NCBI RefSeq assembly: GCF_003688725.1 | Contig: NZ_REFP01000009.1 | Coordinates: 186,001 to 250,000 of the forward strand | Direction of reading: 5' to 3' | Origin: Thermoactinomyces vulgaris | GTDB taxonomy: Bacteria > Bacillota > Bacilli > Thermoactinomycetales > Thermoactinomycetaceae | DNA: 64,000 nucleotides | Shown here: piece after piece, positions 54,348 to 62,788 of the stretch | How the letters are laid out: each line of letters starts with the position of its first letter | Numbering within the stretch: the stretch's first letter is position 1 | Position numbers and translations under genes: made by a program | The notes under the pieces: model-generated | What the model saw: only the letters and a program-made list of their open reading frames with translations | The model's database searches: none | What the model was told of the DNA's origin: nothing

Positions 54348-55571
54348 ATGATCACCGGAACGGATTGGTTTCAAATCGTTGAAAATCCTTCCATTGCATT
54401 GCCCGCAGGGTTTTCAGCCAAGGGAATCCATGCCGGATTGAAAAGAAAACGGAAGGATTTGGGGATGATTCAGTGCGAAGTGCCAGCTTCGGCGGCGGCG
54501 GTTTATACCGTGAATGCCTTTCAGGCGCCGCCGATCAAAGTGACGCAGGAAAGCATGGGCGTGGAAAGCAAGTTGCAAGCGATTGTGGTCAACAGTGCCA
54601 TTGCCAATGCATGCACGGGGGAACGGGGATTGGAAGATGCAAGAAAAATGCGGGATCAAGCCGCTTCTTTATTAAATATTCCTTCGCATTTGGTCGCCGT
54701 GGCTTCCACGGGCGTGATTGGCGAGTATTTGCCCATGGACCGGGTCGCGGCCGGCTTAAAACGATTGGTGACGGAGACGGACAACCAACCTGCTGCATTT
54801 GCTGAAGCGATCCTGACGACGGATACATGCACCAAAGAAATTGCCGTCACCTTGGAAATTGACGGGAAGCCGGTAACCATTGCGGGAGTGGCCAAAGGTT
54901 CCGGCATGATTCATCCCAATATGGCGACCATGCTTTCTTTTATTACCACCGATGCCAAAATCGGGCCGGATCATTTGCAGAGATTGCTTTGGCAAACCAC
55001 CGATGAAACATTCAACATGATCACGGTGGATGGCGATACCAGCACCAATGACATGGTGTTGGTGATGGCAAGCGGATATGCCGGTCACCGGCCCCTTACC
55101 CGTCAGCATCCGGAATGGGCACGGTTTCAAGCCGCATTCCAATACGTTTGCGGGGCATTGTCCAAAATGATTGCCCGCGACGGCGAAGGAGCCACCCGCT
55201 TGATTCAGGTCCGGGTTGAAGGAGCCCCGTCGAAGGAAGCAGCACGGAAGGTGGCCAAATCCGTGGTGGGATCCAACCTGGTGAAAACCGCTGTTTTCGG
55301 GGAGGATGCCAATTGGGGCCGGGTCATCTGCGCAGCCGGTTATGCCGATCCTTCGTTAAATCCGGAAAACATGGATATCTGGCTGGGACCGGTTCAGGTG
55401 GTGAAAAAAGGGATGGCTTCAGACTTTCGTGAAGAGCTGGCGGAGCAAGTGTTAAAACAGGATGTCGTGGAGATCCGGTTGGATCTGGGCGACGGAATGG
55501 AGGAAGCCGTTGCCTGGGGATGTGATTTGACCTATGAATATGTCCGCATCAATGCAAGCTACCGGACATAA
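54348..55571 (+). CDS. argJ: Glutamate N-acetyltransferase / ornithine acetyltransferase
   Basis: ArgJ recycles the acetyl group from N-acetylornithine to glutamate and, in many species, also makes N-acetylglutamate from acetyl-CoA. The 407-residue precursor cleaves itself before the nucleophile Thr194 in KGSGMIHPNMATMLSF, which is intact. The ATG follows GGGGGGAG. Its 3' end overlaps the ribosome site of argB. Confidence 0.97.
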   Translation: MITGTDWFQIVENPSIALPAGFSAKGIHAGLKRKRKDLGMIQCEVPASAAAVYTVNAFQAPPIKVTQESMGVESKLQAIVVNSAIANACTGERGLEDARKMRDQAASLLNIPSHLVAVASTGVIGEYLPMDRVAAGLKRLVTETDNQPAAFAEAILTTDTCTKEIAVTLEIDGKPVTIAGVAKGSGMIHPNMATMLSFITTDAKIGPDHLQRLLWQTTDETFNMITVDGDTSTNDMVLVMASGYAGHRPLTRQHPEWARFQAAFQYVCGALSKMIARDGEGATRLIQVRVEGAPSKEAARKVAKSVVGSNLVKTAVFGEDANWGRVICAAGYADPSLNPENMDIWLGPVQVVKKGMASDFREELAEQVLKQDVVEIRLDLGDGMEEAVAWGCDLTYEYVRINASYRT

Positions 55572-55596
55572 ACAAAGGAGGAACAGAAAGTCTCCA

Positions 55597-56400
55597 ATGA
55601 TTGTGTTCAAATTGGGGGGAAGCGTGCTGAAACGGCTTCACCCGGATTTTTTCCGGAAGTTGAGGGAGTTGTCAAAAGAAAACATTCCGTATGTGATCGT
55701 GCACGGCGGCGGTCCTTTTGTTTCAAACTGGATGAACAAACTGGGCCAAAAACCGGTGTTTATCGAGGGGAGACGGGTCACGGATGAAGGAACGCTGGAT
55801 ATCGTGCAAATGGTGTTGGCCGGCCAAGTGAACAAACAGCTCGTTTCGCGTTTGCTCCAAGAAGGGATTCCGGCGCTTGGTATAAGCGGAATCGATCTGA
55901 ATTTGATCACGGTGAAACCCAAAGACGAAAAACTGGGTTTTGTCGGGGAAGTGACCGGACTGAACCGGAAAGTGCTTCATCAGATGTTGGAGACTGGCTG
56001 GGTTCCTGTCCTTTCATCCCTCGGAATCGGGGAAAAAGGGCAAGCGTTTAATGTCAATGCCGATGAAGCGGCCGCTTTGGTTGCACAAGGGATGGGAGCG
56101 AGACAATTGGTCATGGTCAGCGATGTGGACGGAATTTTCATAAAGGAAGGAAATGAAAAAAATCTGTTGCGCCATGCGACACCGGAAATGGTGGAGCAAT
56201 TGATTTCAGATGGGCAGATCACCGGCGGTATGATCCCGAAAGTCCGGTCCGCGGTCCGTTGCTTGAACGGCGGGGTGGAGAAAGTGTGGATTATCAACGG
56301 GGAAAAAGGTCGCGACACAGATGAAAAAAGACCGGATTCCCCGGGAACATGCCTGATGAAGAAAGAGGTGAGCGAACGTGTCTCTGTTTCCAACATATAA
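55597..56400 (+). CDS. argB: Acetylglutamate kinase
   Basis: ArgB phosphorylates N-acetylglutamate and is often feedback-inhibited by arginine. The 267-residue protein starts MIVFKLGGSVLKRL, with the IVHGGGPFVSNWM phosphate loop and the late motif VSDVDGIF. The ATG at 55597 lies rather far (15 bases) from AAGGAGG at 55575; no closer start codon exists in frame. It overlaps argD by 23 bases. Confidence 0.94.
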   Translation: MIVFKLGGSVLKRLHPDFFRKLRELSKENIPYVIVHGGGPFVSNWMNKLGQKPVFIEGRRVTDEGTLDIVQMVLAGQVNKQLVSRLLQEGIPALGISGIDLNLITVKPKDEKLGFVGEVTGLNRKVLHQMLETGWVPVLSSLGIGEKGQAFNVNADEAAALVAQGMGARQLVMVSDVDGIFIKEGNEKNLLRHATPEMVEQLISDGQITGGMIPKVRSAVRCLNGGVEKVWIINGEKGRDTDEKRPDSPGTCLMKKEVSERVSVSNI

Positions 56401-57547
56401 GCGCCACCCCGTTCATTTTGTGGACGGCGAAAAGGCGGTGTTGACCGATGTACAGGGAAAACGGTATCTGGATTTTGGTTCCGGCATCGGGGTGACCAAT
56501 TTGGGTCATAAACATCCCCGCGTGTTGGAAGCACTCATGGCGCAAGCCCGGGCGGTTTGGCATGTGTCCAACCTGTTTGAACAGCCGTTGCAGGAAAAAG
56601 TGGCGGAAAAGTTGTGCCAAATCACCGGGTTGGATGCCGTCTTCTTTTGTAACAGCGGGGCGGAAGCGAATGAAGCATTAATCAAATTGGCCCGGAAATG
56701 GGCGAAAGACGCAAAGATCATCCATGAGCCTGAAATCATCACATTCACCGGCTCTTTTCACGGCCGTACACTGGCCACTTTGACGGCCACGGGGCAAGAG
56801 AAAGTTAAAACGGGATTTGACCCTTTGCCTCCCGGATTCCGCACGGTCCCCTATGGAGACATGGAGGCGGTGAAAGGAGCAACCCGGACAACCACTGCGG
56901 GTGTTTTCTTGGAACTGGTGCAGGGGGAAGGCGGGGTCCGGCCGGCTGATCCGGCGTTTGTCCGGGAATTGGCGGATTGGTGTAAAGAAAAAGAGATTTT
57001 GCTGATGATCGATGAAGTGCAGACCGGAGTCGGAAGGACGGGTGAATGGTTTGCCTATCAGGCATATGGCATCAAGCCGGATGCAATCTCCGTTGCCAAA
57101 GGGTTGGGAAACGGGTATCCGGTCGGGGCTGTTGTGGCGGATTCCCGCTTGAAACCGGTGTTGGGCCCCGGCACACACGGGACGACATTTGGAGGTAATC
57201 CGTTGGCCATGGCCGTTTGTGATGCGGTTTTGACCGAAATCGAACAAACCGGATTGTTGGAACAGGTAAGGGAAAAAGCGGAGTATTTAAAGAAGAAGCT
57301 GGACGGTTTGATCCGATCCCTTCCTGCTGTCCGGGAAATCCGCCAAAAAGGATTGATGGTCGGCATTGAGCTGGATGAACCGGCTGCCCCGTTCATCCGT
57401 CAGCTGTTGGAAAACGGACTGGTTGTGCTTCCTGCCGGCGAAAAGGTTGTGCGCCTGTTGCCGCCTTTAATTGTAAGTGAAGAAGAAATAGACCAGGCGG
57501 CCTCCGTTTTGCACCAAACCTTGTCACAAACAAAAATCGGCATGTGA
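56378..57547 (+). CDS. argD: Acetylornithine aminotransferase
   Basis: ArgD is the PLP enzyme that makes N-acetylornithine. The 389-residue product has the PLP Lys241 in SVAKGLGNGYPVGA, GAEANEAL, and the IDEVQTGVGRTG motif. The GTG at 56378 lies inside the end of argB and follows AAAGAGGTGAG, so the two are coupled. It is the fourth gene of the operon. Confidence 0.96.
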   Translation: MSLFPTYKRHPVHFVDGEKAVLTDVQGKRYLDFGSGIGVTNLGHKHPRVLEALMAQARAVWHVSNLFEQPLQEKVAEKLCQITGLDAVFFCNSGAEANEALIKLARKWAKDAKIIHEPEIITFTGSFHGRTLATLTATGQEKVKTGFDPLPPGFRTVPYGDMEAVKGATRTTTAGVFLELVQGEGGVRPADPAFVRELADWCKEKEILLMIDEVQTGVGRTGEWFAYQAYGIKPDAISVAKGLGNGYPVGAVVADSRLKPVLGPGTHGTTFGGNPLAMAVCDAVLTEIEQTGLLEQVREKAEYLKKKLDGLIRSLPAVREIRQKGLMVGIELDEPAAPFIRQLLENGLVVLPAGEKVVRLLPPLIVSEEEIDQAASVLHQTLSQTKIGM

Positions 57548-57559
57548 GGAGGGGCGATA

Positions 57560-58525
57560 GTGAAAGAGACTTTGGAAATGCCGTTATTAGCAGGGAAAAA
57601 AGGGAAGAGTTTTTTAACATTGATCGACTGGGAGCCGCATGAAATTGAAGCTTTGCTTCAATCAGCCCTCAAACTCAAATCACTGCGGAACAAGGGAGAA
57701 CACTGTCAGCCGCTGAAAGGAAAAAGCCTGGCGATGCTGTTTGAAAAGCCGTCCACCCGGACCCGTGTCTCTTTTGAAGTCGGGATGAAGGAGTTGGGGG
57801 GATACACGGTCTTGCTCCGGAACGATGAGATGCAGTTGGGCAGGGGAGAAAGCATGGAGGACACGGCAGGTGTTCTTTCGCGGTTTGTGGATGCGATTTT
57901 GATCCGCACCCATGAACATGCAAGAATCGAGCGCCTGGCCGATGCCGCAACCATTCCGGTCATTAACGGGCTTTCCGATCAGGCCCATCCCTGCCAGGCG
58001 CTGGCCGATTTGTTGACCATATTGGAAAAGAAGGGATCGTTAAAAGGAGTGAAATTGACTTATGTCGGGGATGGTAACAATGTCCTTCACTCTCTGATCC
58101 AGGCTTCGGCGCTCACCGGCATCGATTTGCATGTTGCAACGCCGCCGGGTTATGAACCGGATCCCGCTGTTTGGGAATACTCGGAGCAAATCGCCGGACA
58201 AACGGGAGCCTCTCTCACTTTCCATTATGATCCGGCCGTTTCCGTGCAAGGGGCCGATGTGGTTTACACAGATGTCTGGGCGAGCATGGGACAAGAAGAA
58301 GAAAAAGAAGAACGAAACAAAACGTTTGCTTCTTATCAAGTGAATGCTTCGCTGATGGAAAAAGCGAAACCCGATGCCATCTTTATGCATTGCCTGCCTG
58401 CTTACCGCGGACTGGAAGTGACCGGAGAAGTTTTGGAGGGACCGCAATCCGTGGTTTTTGATCAGGCGGAAAATCGTCTTCATGCGCAAAAAGCACTTTT
58501 GGTAGCCATTTTGGCTGATGGTTGA
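57560..58525 (+). CDS. argF: Ornithine carbamoyltransferase
   Basis: ArgF joins ornithine and carbamoyl phosphate to give citrulline. The 321-residue protein has STRTRVSFE (residues 65-73, carbamoyl-phosphate site), HPCQALADL, and HCLPAYRGLEV with the ornithine-binding Cys. The GTG start follows GAGGAGGGG. carAB, which stands before argF in B. subtilis, is absent here. A strong terminator ends the operon. Confidence 0.97.
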   Translation: MKETLEMPLLAGKKGKSFLTLIDWEPHEIEALLQSALKLKSLRNKGEHCQPLKGKSLAMLFEKPSTRTRVSFEVGMKELGGYTVLLRNDEMQLGRGESMEDTAGVLSRFVDAILIRTHEHARIERLADAATIPVINGLSDQAHPCQALADLLTILEKKGSLKGVKLTYVGDGNNVLHSLIQASALTGIDLHVATPPGYEPDPAVWEYSEQIAGQTGASLTFHYDPAVSVQGADVVYTDVWASMGQEEEKEERNKTFASYQVNASLMEKAKPDAIFMHCLPAYRGLEVTGEVLEGPQSVVFDQAENRLHAQKALLVAILADG

Positions 58526-58533
58526 CCCGGATG

Positions 58534-58577
58534 AAAACCCCCGGTTTCTGAAATGAAAGAAACCGGGGTTTTTTTTT
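58534..58577 (+). terminator. arg operon terminator
   Basis: AAAACCCCCGGTTTCT (58534-58549) pairs with AGAAACCGGGGTTTT (58558-58572) and is followed by a long T run. Confidence 0.95.
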
Positions 58578-58590
58578 GCGTGGAGCGAAT

Positions 58591-58618
58591 TTTGACAGGG
58601 ATTTGATTTTATGTCAAA
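58591..58618 (+). promoter_or_regulatory. Inverted repeat in the pilM promoter region
   Basis: TTTGACA (58591-58597) and TGTCAAA (58612-58618) form a perfect 7-bp inverted repeat with a 14-base spacer. It may be an operator or hide a TTGACA -35 box. Confidence 0.35.
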
Positions 58619-58738
58619 GTAAAAGGATTATGCGAATTAAAAATTAAAATAATAAATGTTATGATGTTGGTAAAAAGTGATAACCAGCCGTTGATCCGTG
58701 TGGTGTCGTCAGGATGATTTTGCAAAGGAGAACCGGTT

Positions 58739-59737
58739 ATGGCTATACATGTTGGTGTTGAATTATCCTCTTCTTTTTTCAAATTGGTTGAAGTGAAGAA
58801 AAAGAGGAAGAACATGGAGCTTCTCCAATATGTGGTCCATCCGTTGCCCAGTGTGTGGGCGGAATCGGGCACGTTTTTGGATCGGGAGGAATTGATCCAA
58901 ACCATCCAGGAGGCCTTGTTGGGGAGAAGACTCAATACAAAACGGGTGCATGTCAGCATCCATTGTCGTCATGTTTTGTTTAAACGGGTGATGTTGCCGG
59001 AAATGCGCAAAAGAAAATACCGGAGATGGATTGAAAAATATTTGATTCCCGTGTTGGACCTGCCTTTTTCCGATCCGGTGTTTGATTTCCGTTTGCTGGA
59101 TCATGTCTGGGAAGACGGGGACCAGCAAGAGGTTTTTCTGGCGTTGATTTCTCAGTCATACATTGACTCTTTTGTCCGGTGTTTTCAATATTGCGGATTG
59201 GATCCGGTTCATATTGATCTGGCTCCTTTCGGTTTGTACCGATGGATCCATTATCACCGGAGCTTTCAGACGCCCCATACCCTGATGATTCAAATCTCCA
59301 AACAGGATGTGGAGGTCAGCCATTTTATCGATCGAAAACTGGAACGGGTTTATCATCTTCATCTGCCGATGGCTTCGTTTGCAGAACATGAGGACCGTCC
59401 GCATCCCGATCCGCTCCATCCCTTGTTGAAAGAGAAACAAGAGGTGGAGAGATACGGGAAAAGGTTGATGGAACAAATTTTTGAAAAAGTTTCGAACAAG
59501 GAGAGAAAATGGTTGAAAAGCTCCAGAGCGGAATGGTTTTTGTCCGGGGAAGGATTGGATTTTTATTTGTTGGAAAACTGGCTTCAGCAACATTTGGAGG
59601 CGTCTGTCAAACTTGCCCCTCCGGCAGAGATCATCATGCCCGAACCGTTGCGTGACCGCGCATCGAAATGGCTCGGAAATGCTTTGTCGATCCCGATCGG
59701 TCTGACGGTGGATGAGAAGGAAGGAATGGGACCATGA
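58739..59737 (+). CDS. pilM: Type IV pilus assembly protein PilM-like
   Basis: A 332-residue cytoplasmic actin-like protein that in type IV pilus systems binds PilN and links to the motor. The N-terminus IHVGVELSSSFFKLVEVKKK corresponds to the usual GIDIGSSSVKLVEL; here the D-x-G phosphate motif reads E8-L9-S10, so ATP binding may be altered. The fold is supported by order with pilN and pilO, not by strong sequence identity. The ATG follows AAAGGAG. It overlaps pilN by four bases. Confidence 0.75.
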   Translation: MAIHVGVELSSSFFKLVEVKKKRKNMELLQYVVHPLPSVWAESGTFLDREELIQTIQEALLGRRLNTKRVHVSIHCRHVLFKRVMLPEMRKRKYRRWIEKYLIPVLDLPFSDPVFDFRLLDHVWEDGDQQEVFLALISQSYIDSFVRCFQYCGLDPVHIDLAPFGLYRWIHYHRSFQTPHTLMIQISKQDVEVSHFIDRKLERVYHLHLPMASFAEHEDRPHPDPLHPLLKEKQEVERYGKRLMEQIFEKVSNKERKWLKSSRAEWFLSGEGLDFYLLENWLQQHLEASVKLAPPAEIIMPEPLRDRASKWLGNALSIPIGLTVDEKEGMGP

Positions 59738-60348
59738 ATTTTTTGCCGCCACAGCCGATATACAAACGGTTTTTTTACAGTTTTTTGTCCGGGATTTTGC
59801 TTTTGCTTTCAGGTTTGGGGGTGGGCATTCTATATGCCAAGAAGGTTGCCGGTGAACGCGTGTCGGCTTTGGAAGCGGAAGTGGCCCAAAAGCGAAAACA
59901 GTTGAATCAGGCCATTCAGCTTAAAAAAAACGAAGAGAAAATTTATGAGAGTCAGCAACCAGCCATGGATTATGAAAAAACGATCCAAAAAGTGGAGGCA
60001 AGTCAACAGCGTTGGAAAGAAGCGGCCTATCAAGTGCATCAAATGATACCCCGCGGCACGGACTTGTTTCGCCTGCAAGGAATAGGAAATCAATTGGAAG
60101 GTTGGGCCTATTTTTCTTCGATTCCGGAAGCGACGAAATTTCTTCAGGAACTGGTTGAAAAAAAGCCGGATTTGTATCAGGAAGCATGGATCGAGTGTGT
60201 CGGAGACCGCTGCATGAATGAAGTTTATGAAAAAAACGCCAATCAGGTATTGGTGCATTTCCGGCTGGATTTAAAAAGAGAGAAAGGAGTGGAAGAATCA
60301 TCCGAAAACCAGTCAAGATCCGGCGATGGAAGTCCGGAAAGTTCTTAA
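59734..60348 (+). CDS. pilN: PilN-like inner membrane protein
   Basis: A 204-residue bitopic protein. A short N-terminus NFLPPQPIYKR matches the NLLP motif by which PilN binds PilM; a membrane span (about 16-36) and a coiled-coil with an extracytoplasmic domain follow. The ATG overlaps pilM's stop (ATGA). The C-terminal tail is Ser/Glu-rich. It probably pairs with the next gene. Confidence 0.72.
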   Translation: MNFLPPQPIYKRFFYSFLSGILLLLSGLGVGILYAKKVAGERVSALEAEVAQKRKQLNQAIQLKKNEEKIYESQQPAMDYEKTIQKVEASQQRWKEAAYQVHQMIPRGTDLFRLQGIGNQLEGWAYFSSIPEATKFLQELVEKKPDLYQEAWIECVGDRCMNEVYEKNANQVLVHFRLDLKREKGVEESSENQSRSGDGSPESS

Positions 60349-60350
60349 TC

Positions 60351-60950
60351 ATGACCCTGGCGGCTGGATTCTTGCTCATCCTGACCCTCTATTTTTATCT
60401 GGTGCATCCCTTGGTTTTAAAACAAAAATGGCTGGAAAGGGAGAGGGAATCCCTGGCCCAAAACATTGAAAGGCATCAAAAATACCTGGCGCCTGATTAC
60501 CAACCCCCGTCTGTGTTAACCCATATGGAGTTGAGACGGCTGGAGGAAAGAATTCCGCTGAACCGGCGGGATCCGGGCTATGTTGTCGATATTGAGCGGG
60601 CCGTCAAATCGTCCGGTGCCGATTTTTTGAAGCTGGAAAGCTTAGCAGATCTTCACCAAATTGCACGTCAGGACACTGCGGAGCAAAGTGAGGCCCGACC
60701 GGTCAGTGAAGAAGAGCTCATGCAACAATTGGGGATGGTGGTGCGCCCGGAATTGGTTCCTTCTTGGGTTCAGTTGGAAGTAAAGGCCAATCAAAAAGAG
60801 TTTGCTTCATTGTTGGACCAATTGCAAAAGAGTGATCGTCTGGTCAGCGTGATTGGTTGGGATTACCAATGGGCGGACGAGCACACGGAGGATAAGGGTG
60901 TGATTTATCTGGCGGTTTATTCTTATCATGATCAAGAGGTGAAAAAATGA
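60351..60950 (+). CDS. pilO: PilO-like inner membrane protein
   Basis: A 199-residue bitopic protein from ATG 60351: one N-terminal membrane span (LAAGFLLILTLYFYLVHPLV), a coiled coil and a ferredoxin-like domain, as in PilO, which pairs with PilN outside the membrane. The ATG has no good ribosome site and would leave no cytoplasmic residues. Upstream in frame, basic residues (RKPVKIRRWKSGKF) could be the true N-terminus, with AAAGGAG at 60283 seven bases before an ATC codon at 60297. The start is therefore uncertain. No pilus motor or pilin gene is in the window. Confidence 0.7.
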   Translation: MTLAAGFLLILTLYFYLVHPLVLKQKWLERERESLAQNIERHQKYLAPDYQPPSVLTHMELRRLEERIPLNRRDPGYVVDIERAVKSSGADFLKLESLADLHQIARQDTAEQSEARPVSEEELMQQLGMVVRPELVPSWVQLEVKANQKEFASLLDQLQKSDRLVSVIGWDYQWADEHTEDKGVIYLAVYSYHDQEVKK

Positions 60951-61054
60951 GCTACTGTAAAATATTTATGAACTGGCAGAAAAATTATTGACGGAGGAAC
61001 AAATTTTTATATAATGTTTGTATGAACTGAATAATTGAATCATTTTTTGTTCTT

Positions 61055-61190
61055 TGATTAAGGGGAGTAGCTATTTACAACAAAGTCGTCATTACGGGTT
61101 TATCCCCGGCTTTGTTGCAACATTTTTATGTTGTTGGCAAGACCTTTGCGTGATTTGTCATGCAAAGGTCTTGCCATTTTTTGTAATCCC
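61055..61190 (+). promoter_or_regulatory. yybP-ykoY manganese riboswitch with terminator
   Basis: The leader holds AAGGGGAGTAGC (61060-61071), CCCCGGC and a second conserved loop next to GGCAAGACCTTTGC, the hallmarks of the yybP-ykoY Mn2+ aptamer. GGCAAGACCTTTGC pairs with GCAAAGGTCTTGCC as a terminator stem, followed by ATTTTTT. Mn2+ binding should open expression of the TerC gene just downstream. Confidence 0.88.
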
Positions 61191-61221
61191 CTGAATCCAA
61201 TAACAAATGGAGGGAAAGAAT

Positions 61222-61911
61222 TTGGACTTCTTGTCAGTTGAGTTTCTCACCGCTTTACTTTCCATTGTGATCATTGATTTGGTTTTGGCAGGAGATAATG
61301 CCATTGTTATCGGGCTTTCCGCCCGCAATTTACCGAAAAACAAGCAAAAACAAGTGATTTTTTGGGGGACTGTCGGTGCCGTTGTGATGCGGATCCTTTG
61401 TACGCTGGCGGTGGTCTGGTTGTTAAAGGTTCCGGGGCTTTTGTTGATCGGCGGGCTGCTTTTGATCTGGATTGCCATGAAATTGCTGATTGAAGAGAAA
61501 GGCGATGAAGATGTCGAAGCGGCCAGCAGTGTGATGTCCGCGATCCGCACGATTGTGATCGCCGACACCCTGATGGGCTTGGATAACGTCCTCGCCGTGG
61601 CCGGCGCTGCTCACGCAAGCTTCATGCTGGTGATTATCGGATTGTTGATCAGCGTTCCCATCATTGTTTGGGGCAGTACCTTGTTCCTTAAGCTGTTGGA
61701 AAAGTATCCGTCGATTATTTACATCGGATCGGGAGTTTTGGCCTTTACATCGGCAAAAATGATTGCAGATGACAAGTTCATCCGTCCCTTTTTCCAAGGA
61801 GCGGAATGGTTGCAATATGTTTTCTATCTCGTCATGATCGCGTTTGTTCTGTTATGCGGACGCTGGTTGAAACTGAAAAAAGCGAAAAAAGAGGTTCCCA
61901 ACGCCTCCTGA
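61222..61911 (+). CDS. TerC family membrane protein (YkoY-type)
   Basis: A 229-residue protein with about seven membrane helices and the TerC signature DLVLAGDNAIVIGLSARNLP, with buried acidic residues for metal transport. LMGLDNVLAVAGAAH holds the second acidic motif. TerC proteins of this clade export Mn2+ or load it onto secreted enzymes. The TTG at 61222 follows GGAGGG at six bases and is preferred over ATG 61207. The preceding Mn riboswitch supports a manganese role. A hairpin terminator follows. Confidence 0.92.
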   Translation: MDFLSVEFLTALLSIVIIDLVLAGDNAIVIGLSARNLPKNKQKQVIFWGTVGAVVMRILCTLAVVWLLKVPGLLLIGGLLLIWIAMKLLIEEKGDEDVEAASSVMSAIRTIVIADTLMGLDNVLAVAGAAHASFMLVIIGLLISVPIIVWGSTLFLKLLEKYPSIIYIGSGVLAFTSAKMIADDKFIRPFFQGAEWLQYVFYLVMIAFVLLCGRWLKLKKAKKEVPNAS

Positions 61912-61920
61912 TGACAAGGA

Positions 61921-61955
61921 AAAGAAGCAGATGTTATCAATCTGCTTCTTTCTTC
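61921..61955 (+). terminator. TerC gene terminator
   Basis: AAAGAAGCAGAT (61921-61932) and ATCTGCTTCTTT (61940-61951) form a perfect 12-bp stem with a short T run. Confidence 0.85.
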
Positions 61956-62036
61956 ATGACAAAGAAGGGAAAACCCTTTCATATTATAGAACTATATTTT
62001 TGTTGAGTTGATTATTATTTGGAATTGAGGGTAAAT

Positions 62037-62507
62037 ATGGAGAAGCTGGAATATCATTTGATGGAAGACGGAGAGGAGATTTCCGTCTTGTATGAGTATC
62101 CGTCTGTTTCCAAGGAAGAAGTGATGATGCGTTTTGCGTGTGACTATTTTGTCAGGGGGAAAGACGTGTTTGAATGTGTTCACATCCAGGCGGACCCGCC
62201 CGTGCACAAGATTTATGTAAAACGAAGCGAAGAAGAAAAAGTGCTTGACGACCGCCTCCGTTTCAGCCCGACCTGGCAAGGAATCCGCATGGAAGTGCGC
62301 CATTTTGATGCACGGTGGTCCGGTTATCCTGTGGTTCATTGTTATCAATTTCATCATGCACAAGATGCTTTGCTCCGTTTGCTCAGCAGCCTGCACTACA
62401 TTGACGGGCAATGGTGGAAAACGACATCAACGGAAGTGGATGAAAACCGGTATGTTTATGTGATCTATGCTGTTCCCGTTTTAAAGGAAGGAGGAGGAAA
62501 CGGATGA
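62037..62507 (+). CDS. Hypothetical cytoplasmic protein
   Basis: A 156-residue soluble protein without membrane segment or signal. It is rich in aromatic and acidic residues (for example EKLEYHLMEDGEEISVLYEY and CVHIQADPPVHKIYVKRS) and ends with basic and Gly residues. I do not recognise a family. The ATG at 62037 follows TTGAGGG. Its stop overlaps the next gene (ATGA), so it belongs to the operon with the lipoprotein and ATP-grasp gene. Confidence 0.7.
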   Translation: MEKLEYHLMEDGEEISVLYEYPSVSKEEVMMRFACDYFVRGKDVFECVHIQADPPVHKIYVKRSEEEKVLDDRLRFSPTWQGIRMEVRHFDARWSGYPVVHCYQFHHAQDALLRLLSSLHYIDGQWWKTTSTEVDENRYVYVIYAVPVLKEGGGNG

Positions 62508-62785
62508 AAAAGAGCCGCCATCTGGTGGGGTTGTTTACCCTGGCCATGCTGTCCGTCCCGCTGTCGGGATGCGATGACAAGAATGACTGGGAATTTTGCC
62601 GCGACCAGAATCATGATCTGTTATGCGATGATGACCAAAGCCGGGTGGATCCGGACAGTTACGTGGTGATCAACGGGAAGAAAATGTATTATATCAAAGA
62701 AAACTCGCTGGTTTCATCCGGTTACAAAAAAACGGGCAGCAGTTACAAATCAGGAATTGGCAAAATCCGTGGTTCAGGAGGATAA
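62504..62785 (+). CDS. Small lipoprotein with an Asp-rich loop, function unknown
   Basis: A 93-residue lipoprotein: signal peptide with lipobox LSGC (Cys23), then a short acidic region RDQNHDLLCDDDQ (D34, N36, D38, D42-D44) that looks like a calcium-binding loop of thrombospondin type 3 or dockerin kind, and a Gly/Ser/Lys-rich tail (SSGYKKTGSSYKSG). The start overlaps the previous stop (ATGA). Loop and tail suggest an envelope protein; no family recognised. Confidence 0.7.
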   Translation: MKKSRHLVGLFTLAMLSVPLSGCDDKNDWEFCRDQNHDLLCDDDQSRVDPDSYVVINGKKMYYIKENSLVSSGYKKTGSSYKSGIGKIRGSGG

Positions 62786-62788
62786 ATT

